A stretch of 58,174 nt of DNA from a virus. The stretch covers positions 1 to 58,174 of the IMG/VR virus record IMGVR_UViG_3300032309_000708, one strand, 5' to 3'. Positions 52,301 through 58,174 of this stretch are shown one piece after another (the first letter of the stretch is position 1; every line of letters begins with the position of its first letter). The position numbers were made by a program, and so were the translations under genes. The notes below the pieces were generated by a model that was not told the origin of the DNA, did not search any database, and worked only from the letters and a program-made list of their open reading frames with translations.

Positions 52301-52364
52301 TATACCTAAGCCGTTACAAAGCGACCCTACAGTTACGAACATGCCAAACTACGGTAAGGATTAA
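43350..52364 (+). CDS. giant polyvalent ejection protein with SAP, GHKL ATPase and two zincin motifs
   Basis: 3004 residues. Residues 4-14 and 21-31 are near-identical (TFSFEDA-x-KPA), then a Pro-rich linker and helices. A SAP-like module is at about 742-777. A GHKL ATPase domain (about 1010-1270) has the N-box E1023/N1027 (EMLQN), the G1 box DNGEGM (1061-1066) and the G2 box SGGFGMAK (1092-1099). Zincin motif 1 is HEIAH (1526-1530) with a third His at 1536; motif 2 is HEVVH (1838-1842). The last third is helical with hydrophobic stretches at about 2392-2421 and 2695-2726, the latter followed by an acidic patch. The length and mix fit polyvalent proteins delivered with phage DNA. Confidence 0.85.
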   Translation: MANTFSFEDALKPAPQQGPTTFSFEDAFKPAVTSGPNPLDPQQPAPVQAAQPAPTPTPVAKEEPGLLNDISKGFQRIPASLAEQYEGIFTRKTAQMAKGNQVQTALYNMIDAGQIKSDSDLNKAYLKLLYGKEQLSPKEILAHGNLKQSLAAADAYEYMNSSPEHRAAMRKGVETAASQSLTRFEESRARSKEREAELEKLAPRVRQFTDIGSPYEAASWAAGRLPEFVGTNLPQIAAGYFTGPGGLALTSVIPELSGGTKERVKYMEGIVKDEPDPAKRSQALIDYINKTQDVTLQAAVLNGLTDMIIGPEAEAVKLGVQSAFKEEVRKEILKKLPKVVGGEALGEGATGGIQEITNMVAERSLGEMQGGVFTAENAKRIINSMADEALGGAGVSTGMQLTKAALAKKNLADTDTPEGRAMRGLDDLVNREEAGTTEDMTVPPAPPAPPTAPQRAIPTEPLFTFDTPEQAQERTNLLKVNRPKENFAVQETEDGKFGVYQIPVGETGGTNVTPPAVNKKEVEQIARGGWFELSDAERLELQGDLQFLKDSGRTITINSIPEEIRAKLSHSALINLKSALNQDINATIAALTPSSKKETATGGEDVTPPITDADGAGTENIGEPPQGTGAGIPPSSEGTGLGVSDTDVTGAGVSEGIQPHTLTRKQFQEANTDLQTFNNLFSPNFELTDNLDTLLTSGTESDLHVASKIFGLKPVIGKKRAAENISATIKKMKLAEGLDPAQVAGMKLPELKELANELGISTYGNKDVLISKINNFYPNLESKVEENLKNYAHETAVRSAVVNGKPVSDEVLKDYPEIAAYATPLGSGAYTQAIKTLSRKMLPQHLMDVPSTARHLREDAEQSGDGRQAAVLRDIADAMEEYYKNAFGIKEEAPAAEETVPTEEEVTALNDTIEKGIKDKLEGLLVGDEVRFGNTPGVVVGLEGDYAKFHSASSSNPKAYTRVLKKQLTFVSRPNTNFTSASSKEPTKFGEESGMLDVNKARLTKTLGANMYKENLADVAVKEMLQNSFDSVKANVFFGNIKEGKIDIKFDSGKRTITITDNGEGMTPEIVRKAFFTIGGSHKAGVPMELQSGGFGMAKLGFIMGSESIQLNTVKDGVRTKVDATSEDIGSDNFKIQKSPAPANEHGTTITVKIPETYTDARSGDEKSVYFPYGLYGVSALNRPLIGPVEVNVDFDGDKKTLPIGVNFDFEATPKLTTVKFPWGTADVYFGVERKPERYEPKHRVLSSGVYQFDYNKFNLGQNEPIPYDIIVDVKSAVEATDREYPFEKNRGSFNEVIIEDIASLAQYLAKVARGHEAEGLQETFKDIVTMPRTEVGTETAEASAKLRKVFDQRGADKGTYELPPMPKEIIISGGTVTDNKGAVLVEKEKTEDRKRESGFEADKAAPEMSQFLVDMKQDPRQPIFHSNVNTDLLEIGRKYGNPEQFFAELGTLVVEMKEELSKSGIWTYDQLSPENLFFAGVSIDKGYGGVFIRVPFKGILLNPFYDWGAKTLFGVRQNFLNTMIHEIAHQTSGEHDRSHENAMLKIEQYLADTGTLDYFRDAILDILVKHESTFTAMREAYGRSTTKNVAKSLEDYGKSPTSAEIGRDEGRRTDTSGKLSERGEPVRSSDLRTDSGETGKSEVGRGGPKFSVSNEEKIINQGMVGGDLHPTVVDAIANNDLNGALKLVADRLSSIGFKTKSGYFLGQLANRLADLNLPTGIRIGDQRNLTRRSIDLSTAPAQIQLFNFIRVAMPDVYNKYFQGYDKAENLEQVYAGLKHIQNNPKLKSVLPQYESILRSFDNNMVALKALGVYYPRFDEINLNDKLKDGLSYQTFLHEVVHAATEILLQTPANERTAEQNEAIAELEKLFNAAKANSNVAHYGFTDLSEFIAEVFTNPVFIKDLKGIPYPPARTNIFNRFVKIIMDLIGMDNVAGRAMIEAQKLFNADRPNIPMSAGPRFATRQRGPISSKWRIVEDTMKSVKNWEVIKNDLVPAMWDATNGVFRSAMLGVMNLRQIADVTKTKFPQIDAAIRTIEKMLAYRGKIMNDGGEIVQRWTKAQAKNLKGSQLLGRVMLEATIRGVEVDPQSSQYNPLNFVVNKELVDAWDALGPDFQQIYRDVRDFYKRAVEETVRLMKERANSVTDPVERQELLDRIDAQFGPDKLKGPYFPLRRFGEFWFQVGEGNFKEFYMYENRITRTIAMRVRKRELSKGNARQRALAETISKGNGVSTLYSQNVGTTKILQDVQDIVDSIGNSVVDTATGLPRDKTQDELKGEIRDSLNQLIYILLPQQSMRKMFINRKAIQGASGDMLRVFATHAVHSAYQRSRFKYAQDFMDNLSNAQNWIASFAKGDKAEVYRDYVNEVEKRSKTILGTEDTSLAARAAGKASEAVFYFMLSAPFTAMLNLVGFAQIAMPYIGGRYGYAKTNARILENMGKYLQTVPKRTFSPLVNGAVMDMSFPSIVEGGNLTGILKDAAQQLLDEEQINISLTNDVLNVGSGPTAAYTGTYNAVKRGISALFHQSERLNREITLLSVVELAYEKLMSEPIKDVKGIVKRDAQGQPMRYTDNATTSDGTTQYSQEALELAINEAKDIAGLSLGDFTRQMKPRFFTPPILSVLTKFKQYAVLASYAVIRNAHLGLLKPFSKAELNELRGVLEEHYKTAVDKDKIIEQQMAEAQTRQKEIAKEARRRLAGILGMTYLFGGYVALPFFSTVTPILVGMLAGDEDDEDDFFDWENWFKNYMETEFGGYVGAMLQKFGVDQEKANKVGKKVSETLVYGPASTVTGGALSDRVSLDLKNLWYRDGRYSPDTRESIVESMIANAGPVVGLTVNAADAWDMIQEGKVGRAFERMAPALFAKPVTAARLATEGAKTKGGDVLVDELTTTEIALQAIGLQPLRVAKAQKASIETVEKVQKIQDQYSSLMNRLWMERNNPQEFNDALEKLNEFAMKHPGYKINGRTIKESFKKRAEDAALADVFGARIPKPLQSDPTVTNMPNYGKD

Positions 52365-52397
52365 AAAAGCCCCGCAAAACCAAAAGGCTAGCGGGGC
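52362..52397 (-). terminator. terminator of the right minus-strand operon
   Basis: On the minus strand GCCCCGC (52397-52391) pairs with GCGGGGC (52375-52369) and is followed by six T residues ending inside the last codons of the giant gene on the other strand. It separates the two converging operons. Confidence 0.85.
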
Positions 52398-52452
52398 AAA
52401 ACTTGAACGAAGGAGAAAGTAACGAAAGATCGCTAAATTCAAGACCATCATA

Positions 52453-52650
52453 CTACCTAATCCGCCAAACACGCAAGCCCCTAATCCCTTCCTCAATTAC
52501 CAATTTCATAACTACCTTGTACCCGAGTCGGCGGGTCACTGTTTTTATTTCTTCTTTTGCAATATCTTTGTGTATGCACGGGACAAAAAAAGAAGCTCCA
52601 AGTTTGAAGCCTCTCCAATTTATCTCGTAGCTAACACCATCAATTAGCAT
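52453..52650 (-). CDS. conserved small phage protein
   Basis: 65 residues from the ATG at 52650 (GAGGAAG upstream). DGVSYEINWRGFKLGASFFV, then a helix (HKDIAKEEIKTVTRRLGYKV), then VIEEGIRGLRVWRIR, a pattern I recall beside primase-helicase genes in aquatic phages. Basic; probably DNA-associated. Overlaps the primase-helicase end by 11 bases. Confidence 0.65.
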   Translation of the reverse strand: MLIDGVSYEINWRGFKLGASFFVPCIHKDIAKEEIKTVTRRLGYKVVMKLVIEEGIRGLRVWRIR

Positions 52651-55459
52651 CTTCCTCGGTACGTTCTGCTGCGACTTGTTCAGCCAAAAGTGTGGTATCC
52701 ATAAACTCACCTTTAGCGCAGTCAAATACATATGTGTCTACAGGCGGGGTGCTAGATAACTTTGTACCCTTAGACATACGCTTCTTAACCGTGCCTACAT
52801 AGATACCTTCGGTTGCCAAAGAGTTAAGCACATCCTTCATAGTGATTTGGTTCTCAGCACAATACTCTCTGAACTTCTTAGCTATGATGAATAACTTCTG
52901 GGTATCTGGCTCCATGCGTAAAATAAGCTCATACCGTGGCTCCAGTATTGGCAATAGCTCTACCCCTGTACGCTTATCTACATCATCGTTAATTACCAAA
53001 GTATTCATGCGATGCTCATTCCAGAACTCACCTATCACGCTAGCAACAGAAGAAGCTGGTGGCTTAATCTCCTGACGCATTTGGGTAAACTCTTTCAGCA
53101 TCCACTTAAATACCTTGCCGACATCAATATCGATAATCCCAAGACGTTTAGCGAACATCGCACCTGCTAAGTTGCAAGCAGCCACACCCGACCAAAATCT
53201 CTCCCTATTCGTAAAACCAATCTTACGGTCGATAATAATTTGCAAATCTTTAACTTCTTGGATACGTTCCTCAAGATTACAAACCAAGTCACGAAGGTAG
53301 ATACGCCCCGCATGCCCATAGTTTGTGTACAGCTTGGGGAATATCTCGTCGGCCTCTTCCTTTGGTATCTGTGTACTAGCAGGTATCTGCCATTCAACCA
53401 AACGCATAAGCTCACCATCTGGTGTGGACTTCAACGACTTCAGCTTATCCACGCCGGAAGCATTAGAAGAAGATAGAACCATGTTCTGCCATTTAGCAAA
53501 GTTCATACGCTCTACGTTCTCACTAGCTTTCATCCTGCTACGACCACGACCTTGTGAAATAGCATAGGCAAAGTCAGAGAAAGCATCAGGGTGCATCTTG
53601 GTAATCTCATCGCAACCTAAAGGCAGGTTGTTCATAACTCCAAGACGGTGTAGCCGTGTCGCTAAAGTATCCCGCTCAATCAACATAGCTTCTTCTGGAT
53701 GACCATACACACTGTGCATAGCCTTAATAACTGTAGTCTTACCAGTACCAGATTCGTTGTTAATCATGTTTAATAGCGCACCTTTTAGGTTCAAGTGCCT
53801 GAGTAGTGGCCCACCAAAAGCAGTGAAGAACCCAAACGCCATAGGCTCAAAACCCTCACGTCCATACGTATTGATTACTCTCTTCCATTCATCATAGTCG
53901 CCAACAGGTGTAAAGTGATCTGCGATTGGCGATGTGTAACTGGAAGGTGGGCTGTATCTATCTCCATCTGCACAAATTTCTGTATCTCCTACTACAAAAG
54001 ATTTGTTCTTATCTGTCCACCCAAACTGGGTTCTCATAATAGCTGCTCCTTCTTTGTACTGTAGCTCTTTGGTAAACTTAACAATATAGCCCATGATTAA
54101 ATCCATCTGCTTCTTCATAGCTATAACACCATACCAAGCAAGTTTTTCTTTTAGTTTGTCCGGAGTCAATAAATCAACCGCCGGTAACGCAAACTCTTTG
54201 ATGCCATCTTTCGGTGTATGTAAACGCATCCAAACAACTTCGCCGTTCTGTGGGTCTTTCATACGCTTAACTACATACAGGTCATGCTCATACACAAGCA
54301 CTGGGTCATCACCTTCATCCTTTGGTTTAACATATACGCCACCCATCCTGCCCCTAAAATAAGGAAAAGGATATTCAGGTATTGTGTACGTTACTGGCTT
54401 AGAAGCATCGGCTGCTGTGTACTCAACAACGTTATCCTCCGGAGCGGCCTCAACAATCTCTTGTCCTAGCGTAATAGGAGAATTAACTTTCCCTTGATTG
54501 GGGCACCCTGCACAGCCACCCGGATTGATACGCTCAAACGCATCACAAGTATACGGACCCTTGATCTTCGTTATCTTTTGTTGCGTACCTTCTGGTGAGT
54601 AGTCAGGATGACCTAACGATACTTCGTGAATACCAGTAGCCGAGTCAACACAGAATGCAGGTATAGATAAAGCTGCTCTCCATCTTGGCTCTTCAAGAGA
54701 TTCACGATTCTTAATCGCATCTTCAAGCTGCTTACACCCAGTACCCTTTTCATTCTTCAACATGATTGTGCTGAAGCGATGCTGCTTATTACCCATCAAC
54801 GCACGAGTCAACTCATTGATCTGCCCAACAGCATAATCAGGAATCTCATCCATGCTGCCACCAAGTGCTGCTCTAAATGTTTCAAAGTCAGTAGCTGGAG
54901 CTGGCAGTATCACCGTCACGTTAAGTGGTGGGTCAACCTTAAAGTTAAAGGTCTCAGGTACACGAAGAATAGATGCAACGTCCGCAGTTCTAGCAGGGTC
55001 GGCATCAAGCCCATGCTCGTGACACACAACTTTAAGGCGATCAGCTACAGGCTTCCATTGCTGCTTTGTTATGTCAGCAGTAAGAGGCCAATAGGCATGA
55101 ACACCACGTCCTGAGTCAACAAGGTATGGTCTTGGTAAACCTGCAGCAGCACAAAAATCTTTAAGTGCATCAACCCCTTCGGCTTTATCTTTATATGGCT
55201 TACCTTCACCACAATCAATATCTAACCAAAATGCACGAACAGCTTTTATGTTGTCGCCAGTACGAGTTTTCTTAGCTTCGTACTTAGCGCATGCAAAGTA
55301 TGCGTCGTAATGCTTTGCTACTAAATCATCTATTTCTTTTTCAGCTTCTTCTAAGGTCTGCACGAATACTTGTTTCGGCGTTCCTGTCTTCTTTAGTCCA
55401 ACTATGCAGTACCATCCCTCAGACGAGAGGACTGCAGACAGTAAGTCTGTTTTTGCCAT
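52640..55459 (-). CDS. AEP-type primase fused to a DUF927-type helicase
   Basis: 939 residues. The N-terminal archaeo-eukaryotic primase domain has WLDIDCG (D80, D82) and SGRGVHAYW (H121). A cysteine cluster C305, C316, C319 may bind zinc. The C-terminal ATPase has Walker A ESGTGKTT (569-576), the stretch GCDEITKM and an arginine-rich region (GRGRSRMK), as in DUF927/SF3-like replicative helicases. This one protein can prime and unwind, so it is the main replication enzyme seen in the window. Confidence 0.85.
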   Translation of the reverse strand: MAKTDLLSAVLSSEGWYCIVGLKKTGTPKQVFVQTLEEAEKEIDDLVAKHYDAYFACAKYEAKKTRTGDNIKAVRAFWLDIDCGEGKPYKDKAEGVDALKDFCAAAGLPRPYLVDSGRGVHAYWPLTADITKQQWKPVADRLKVVCHEHGLDADPARTADVASILRVPETFNFKVDPPLNVTVILPAPATDFETFRAALGGSMDEIPDYAVGQINELTRALMGNKQHRFSTIMLKNEKGTGCKQLEDAIKNRESLEEPRWRAALSIPAFCVDSATGIHEVSLGHPDYSPEGTQQKITKIKGPYTCDAFERINPGGCAGCPNQGKVNSPITLGQEIVEAAPEDNVVEYTAADASKPVTYTIPEYPFPYFRGRMGGVYVKPKDEGDDPVLVYEHDLYVVKRMKDPQNGEVVWMRLHTPKDGIKEFALPAVDLLTPDKLKEKLAWYGVIAMKKQMDLIMGYIVKFTKELQYKEGAAIMRTQFGWTDKNKSFVVGDTEICADGDRYSPPSSYTSPIADHFTPVGDYDEWKRVINTYGREGFEPMAFGFFTAFGGPLLRHLNLKGALLNMINNESGTGKTTVIKAMHSVYGHPEEAMLIERDTLATRLHRLGVMNNLPLGCDEITKMHPDAFSDFAYAISQGRGRSRMKASENVERMNFAKWQNMVLSSSNASGVDKLKSLKSTPDGELMRLVEWQIPASTQIPKEEADEIFPKLYTNYGHAGRIYLRDLVCNLEERIQEVKDLQIIIDRKIGFTNRERFWSGVAACNLAGAMFAKRLGIIDIDVGKVFKWMLKEFTQMRQEIKPPASSVASVIGEFWNEHRMNTLVINDDVDKRTGVELLPILEPRYELILRMEPDTQKLFIIAKKFREYCAENQITMKDVLNSLATEGIYVGTVKKRMSKGTKLSSTPPVDTYVFDCAKGEFMDTTLLAEQVAAERTEEDAN

Positions 55460-55483
55460 TGCTAGTGTCGTCCCATCTGACGG

Positions 55484-55735
55484 TTATGTTTTGAATCTAG
55501 CCTTTGCTAATACCCCAACGATGGCTTCAGCATGCGTTTTACGGGGCAACCATTCCCCAGAGAACCATTTATAGATGGTCATCCGGCTTACACCGAAATA
55601 CTCGGCAATATCTTTTACTGGAATGTCTTTATGTATGCAGAACCGCCCCAGCATTACACCGGGGCTTTCTGTACTAGCGGCTAGGTTCGCCTTTATGATG
55701 CTCGAAGCGTACCCACGTGGTTCCATCTCTATCAC
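55484..55735 (-). CDS. helix-turn-helix DNA-binding protein
   Basis: 83 residues, with the HTH segment VKDIAEYFGVSRMTIYKWFSGEWLP, in which GVSRMTIYKW is the recognition helix. GTG start overlapping the upstream stop (GTGA), or the ATG nine bases later. A regulator between the SSB-like and primase genes. It may bind the octamers at 8170-8843; that is inference only. Confidence 0.75.
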   Translation of the reverse strand: MIEMEPRGYASSIIKANLAASTESPGVMLGRFCIHKDIPVKDIAEYFGVSRMTIYKWFSGEWLPRKTHAEAIVGVLAKARFKT

Positions 55736-56607
55736 GCATCGTCGTCAGACGCCCAACTATTGATGACATCTGCAAAGTCTTTTTTCGCCGCAGGTTCCGC
55801 GTTCTTCTTAGCCGTGCGTTTAGTCGGCTCAGCAATCGCCTCTTCTTTAGCTGCAGCCGTGGGTGCAGATTTAGCCAAAGTTTTTTGCTTTGCACCATCA
55901 GTAGTCGCAGGGGTTTGCGTAATTGCCGATTTCGCTGCAGCGGAGTTACCCTTTTCAGTCGCAATTTCCCACTCCTCTCTTGTTAAGAAACGAATTGGTT
56001 TGAACGTTAACTTAGGTGTATCAGAGTCTGAGTCAAGACGCATTTCGGTAACGAGAGTATTAATGCTCTTACCTTGTGAACCAACATACTTAGCATACTG
56101 TTGGAACGGCATCTTATCTGAGTCACCACGACCAAAGATAGAAGTAGATGGTAATGTTAACTGGTATACATCACCTTTAATATCGTCAGCCAATACTACT
56201 GCCAAGCGTTGTTGGAATCGGCAAGCACGTGAGTCACCTTGACCAGAACCTTTAATGTTCTGTGGGCATGCTTCGCAAGTTGCAGATTGTGGTTTTTCCA
56301 AACTAGCGTCAGGCTCTTTACCATCATTAGACCAGCAATCAGGCGCAGCTGTTTCACCGGCTACATATTTACCTGCGTAGAATTGACGTGCGATATCACG
56401 ACCACCGTTAACGATAACAACATTCATTGAACGGTTTTCATTCTTAGCGATCTCTTCACCTGCAACCATCAAACGAAATACGCTACCACGAATCGATATA
56501 CGTTTTGTTGAAGTATTACCTGCAAGTGCTTTAGTAAGCTCGTCAAGCTCAACGTCTTTTAAATAGTCAGGTAAATTGTTTGATTGGAATAGAGTAATAT
56601 CACTCAT
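55732..56607 (-). CDS. single-strand DNA-binding-like protein (candidate)
   Basis: 291 residues. The beta-rich core (RISIRGSVFRLMVAGEEI, SMNVVIVNGGRDIARQFYAGKYV, RLAVVLADDIKGDVYQLTLPS) carries a four-cysteine set (CWSN, CEACPQN, CRFQ), probably zinc-bound. A Lys/Ala/Pro linker follows, then a short acidic tail ending ASDDDA. The acidic tail and core layout resemble SSB proteins such as gp32-like ones. Immediately upstream of the primase-helicase operon genes. No OB-fold could be confirmed by eye. Confidence 0.6.
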   Translation of the reverse strand: MSDITLFQSNNLPDYLKDVELDELTKALAGNTSTKRISIRGSVFRLMVAGEEIAKNENRSMNVVIVNGGRDIARQFYAGKYVAGETAAPDCWSNDGKEPDASLEKPQSATCEACPQNIKGSGQGDSRACRFQQRLAVVLADDIKGDVYQLTLPSTSIFGRGDSDKMPFQQYAKYVGSQGKSINTLVTEMRLDSDSDTPKLTFKPIRFLTREEWEIATEKGNSAAAKSAITQTPATTDGAKQKTLAKSAPTAAAKEEAIAEPTKRTAKKNAEPAAKKDFADVINSWASDDDA

Positions 56608-56622
56608 TTGTATTTCTCCTAG

Positions 56623-57012
56623 TTACTTACGTTTAATTGTAAATTCATATTCACTATCTACATTTAGTCCGGGTGGGTGTAAGTCAGGGTTACCCTCCAT
56701 AAACTCTTTCATGTTAGTTTGATGAATACGTTTTTCTAACAACCCCATTGCATCATTGTCCTGCATAAAACCATAAAAGCTTTCCCAGTCGTTAGTCCAA
56801 TAACGATTCTTGACTGTACGGTACGCTGTGTAATTGGGTGTTGAAAAAGTTGTTGCGCCGGTGTCTTTAGATAACTCAAGTAGCTTATGCTTTAGCACTT
56901 TCATTTGCTCTTCAAGTTCGGCTGTGCTTTCTTTATATGCACGATACAGCTCTTCTTTTTTGTCACGTATTTTTACATACGTTTCAACAATCTTATCTAT
57001 GGGTACATCCAT
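56623..57012 (-). CDS. coiled-coil hypothetical protein
   Basis: 129 residues: an N-terminal coiled coil (KIRDKKEELYRAYKESTAEL, EEQMKVLKHKLLEL), then a conserved segment (ATTFSTPNYTAYRTVKNRYWTNDWESF). I recall similar proteins next to SSB-like genes in phages; the pattern slightly resembles Gam-like nuclease inhibitors. First gene after the promoter at 57149-57176. Confidence 0.6.
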   Translation of the reverse strand: MDVPIDKIVETYVKIRDKKEELYRAYKESTAELEEQMKVLKHKLLELSKDTGATTFSTPNYTAYRTVKNRYWTNDWESFYGFMQDNDAMGLLEKRIHQTNMKEFMEGNPDLHPPGLNVDSEYEFTIKRK

Positions 57013-57148
57013 ACTTCCTCCTTTCGTGTTGGTTGTTGGTGGCCGGTGCTGATCTCCGACTTTCTGAGTTTGTCATGGATCGCCCACTTTGGATTCACTT
57101 CAGCTAACCCTTGCTTGCGTATCAGCCTACGCATTCACCAACAAATTT

Positions 57149-57176
57149 ATTCTACTCCTATTCTTTACAATGTCAA
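57149..57176 (-). promoter_or_regulatory. promoter of the right minus-strand operon
   Basis: Minus strand TTGACA (57176-57171), 16-base spacer, TAGAAT (57154-57149). It overlaps the SNF2 stop codon. The bases ACTTGACATTGTA and a following AG are shared with the left promoter at 8247, which suggests one regulatory class. Confidence 0.7.
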
Positions 57177-58174
57177 GTGATTTCATTAATTTCGTTCTTA
57201 TATAAATCAATTATTTTCTTGTGGATTTCTAACTTACCTTGCAACATCGCATACAACTTTGTCTCTACTGGACTGCCTTCTATATGCACAACAGTTACAG
57301 GATTCTTTTGTCCTTGTCTATGCACACGTGCGTTTGCTTGTAAGTAGAACTCTATGGATGTTACTGGAGCGTACCAGATGACTACGTTTGCTGCGGTTAG
57401 AGTCACACCATGCGCTGCAGCTTGCGGTTGTATTAATAAAACCTTTGGGTCTTTCTCTTCTTGAAACTTTTTAAATACTTCTGTGCGTTTAGTAACAGGT
57501 ACTTCCCCGTTAATAATTTCGCTAGTAATACCATTCTTGTTTAAGAAATCTTTTAATAAAGCTAACGTATGTGTGAATGGCACAAAGATAAGAACTTTAG
57601 CTGTAGCTTCTTCAATAACTTCTAGTATTACGTTGAGTCGGTTAGATACATCAAACTCAATAACATTTTTGTTATCAGAGTACACAGCACCGCATGATAT
57701 CTGTAGTAGTTTTGTTAGGTTAGCAGCAGCATTTACTGCCGACACATCTTCACCAACAGCACTAATCAAAAAGTCTTTCTTTAGTTGATCGTAATATTTC
57801 TTTTGCTGTGGGGTCAACGGTGCTATGCGGGATACGTGTGTTACTTCAGGAAGATCAAGGCATTCTTCTTTTGTGTATCTGATAGCGGGTTGCAGCATAG
57901 CGTGTACTATTTTGTCTGCGTTAGGTTTAGGTATCCATTTGAATCTGGTTAGTTGATACATGACGCTATCACGGTACGCTCCGAACAGATTCGGCGCTTT
58001 TTCTGGCACGCACATCTTGGCTAAACCATAAGCATCAAGCGGGGATTGTGCAGCAGGTGTACCCGTCATCATCCACAACCAAGTCTTTGGTGTAACTATT
58101 TCACGTAATGCTTTAAAGCGTTTTGTCTTTGCGTTCTTGTATGCGTTGGCTTCATCAACAATGATTAAATCAAA
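57173..58174 (-). CDS. SNF2-family helicase, 5' end cut by the window
   Basis: 333 residues visible and in frame to the edge, so the N-terminal part (Walker A) is missing. The Walker B motif IIVDEANAY lies at the edge, then MTGTP (motif III), and the helicase C domain with ATAKVLIFVPFTHTL, QPQAAAHGVTLTAANVVIWY and motif VI RVHRQGQKNPV. SNF2 proteins move on duplex DNA and in phages pair with VRR-NUC nucleases, one of which is at the left edge of this window. Confidence 0.88.
   Translation of the reverse strand, partial: FDLIIVDEANAYKNAKTKRFKALREIVTPKTWLWMMTGTPAAQSPLDAYGLAKMCVPEKAPNLFGAYRDSVMYQLTRFKWIPKPNADKIVHAMLQPAIRYTKEECLDLPEVTHVSRIAPLTPQQKKYYDQLKKDFLISAVGEDVSAVNAAANLTKLLQISCGAVYSDNKNVIEFDVSNRLNVILEVIEEATAKVLIFVPFTHTLALLKDFLNKNGITSEIINGEVPVTKRTEVFKKFQEEKDPKVLLIQPQAAAHGVTLTAANVVIWYAPVTSIEFYLQANARVHRQGQKNPVTVVHIEGSPVETKLYAMLQGKLEIHKKIIDLYKNEINEIT

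Noticed and set aside
52403-52630. 75-residue plus-strand ORF after the giant gene
   Set aside because: Shadow of the conserved small gene on the minus strand; no suitable ribosome site.
1-58174. tRNA genes, CRISPR arrays, insertion sequences, integrase
   Set aside because: No cloverleaf-like segments, regular spacer repeats, transposase or integrase motifs were recognised by eye; a tRNA scan was not run.

Overview
The window is almost entirely a tailed double-stranded DNA phage, most likely of podovirus type. It has TerS and TerL, a P22-like portal with a long C-terminal helix, a scaffold, an HK97-fold major capsid protein, short-tail connectors, a gp10-like tail protein and a series of ejection proteins. 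I see no tape measure, sheath or baseplate genes. No integrase, tRNA or CRISPR array was found. The host cannot be read from the sequence; gene content resembles aquatic proteobacterial phages, which is inference only.

Layout. (1) Positions 1-8130, minus strand: an early or accessory operon of about 17 tightly overlapping genes. It runs from a near-consensus promoter (8219-8247) through small zinc-ribbon and hypothetical proteins to a MoxR AAA+ ATPase, a vWA/metallopeptidase-like protein, a ribbon-helix-helix-like protein and a VRR-NUC nuclease. (2) 8131-8963: an 830-base non-coding divergent region carrying about 15 copies of an AGAACAAT-type octamer on both strands, a candidate origin or operator array. 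(3) 8964-10490: two paralogous genes, each with its own upstream 34-bp repeat, promoter and terminator. (4) 10735-19131: packaging and head genes. (5) 19148-20183: a switch zone with two terminators, an extremely acidic aromatic protein, a convergent HNH endonuclease, and a new promoter with a structured leader. (6) 20184-26205: small virion proteins, several of them basic with Gly-Gly motifs, and connectors. (7) 26222-32430: a modular tail-fibre array including an S74 chaperone fibre and a polyglycine adhesin. (8) 32427-35148: an AT-rich cargo cluster with three clear Fe(II)/2-oxoglutarate dioxygenases and a probable fourth. (9) 35161-36259: lysis genes (TM/coiled-coil protein, holin, M15 endopeptidase). 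(10) 36262-52364: a gp10-like tail protein, ejection proteins, a GNAT acetyltransferase and a 3004-residue polyvalent protein with SAP, GHKL ATPase and two zincin motifs. (11) 52453-58174, minus strand: replication genes (AEP primase-helicase, an SSB-like protein, a helix-turn-helix protein and an SNF2 helicase cut by the window edge).

How it works together. The two minus-strand blocks share a promoter with the same 13-base core (ACTTGACATTGTA) and may be one region in a circular or circularly permuted genome, since VRR-NUC at the left edge is followed within 2 bases by a start codon that runs off the window and SNF2 at the right edge lacks its N-terminus. Plus-strand head and tail genes use a different promoter type (TTGCAT-16-TATWAY). 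No DNA or RNA polymerase gene is visible, so host enzymes may be used unless those genes lie in unseen sequence. The most unusual parts are the giant GHKL/zincin ejection protein, the oxygenase cluster next to a Gly/Pro-rich adhesin, the octamer-dense intergenic region and the acidic aromatic protein.
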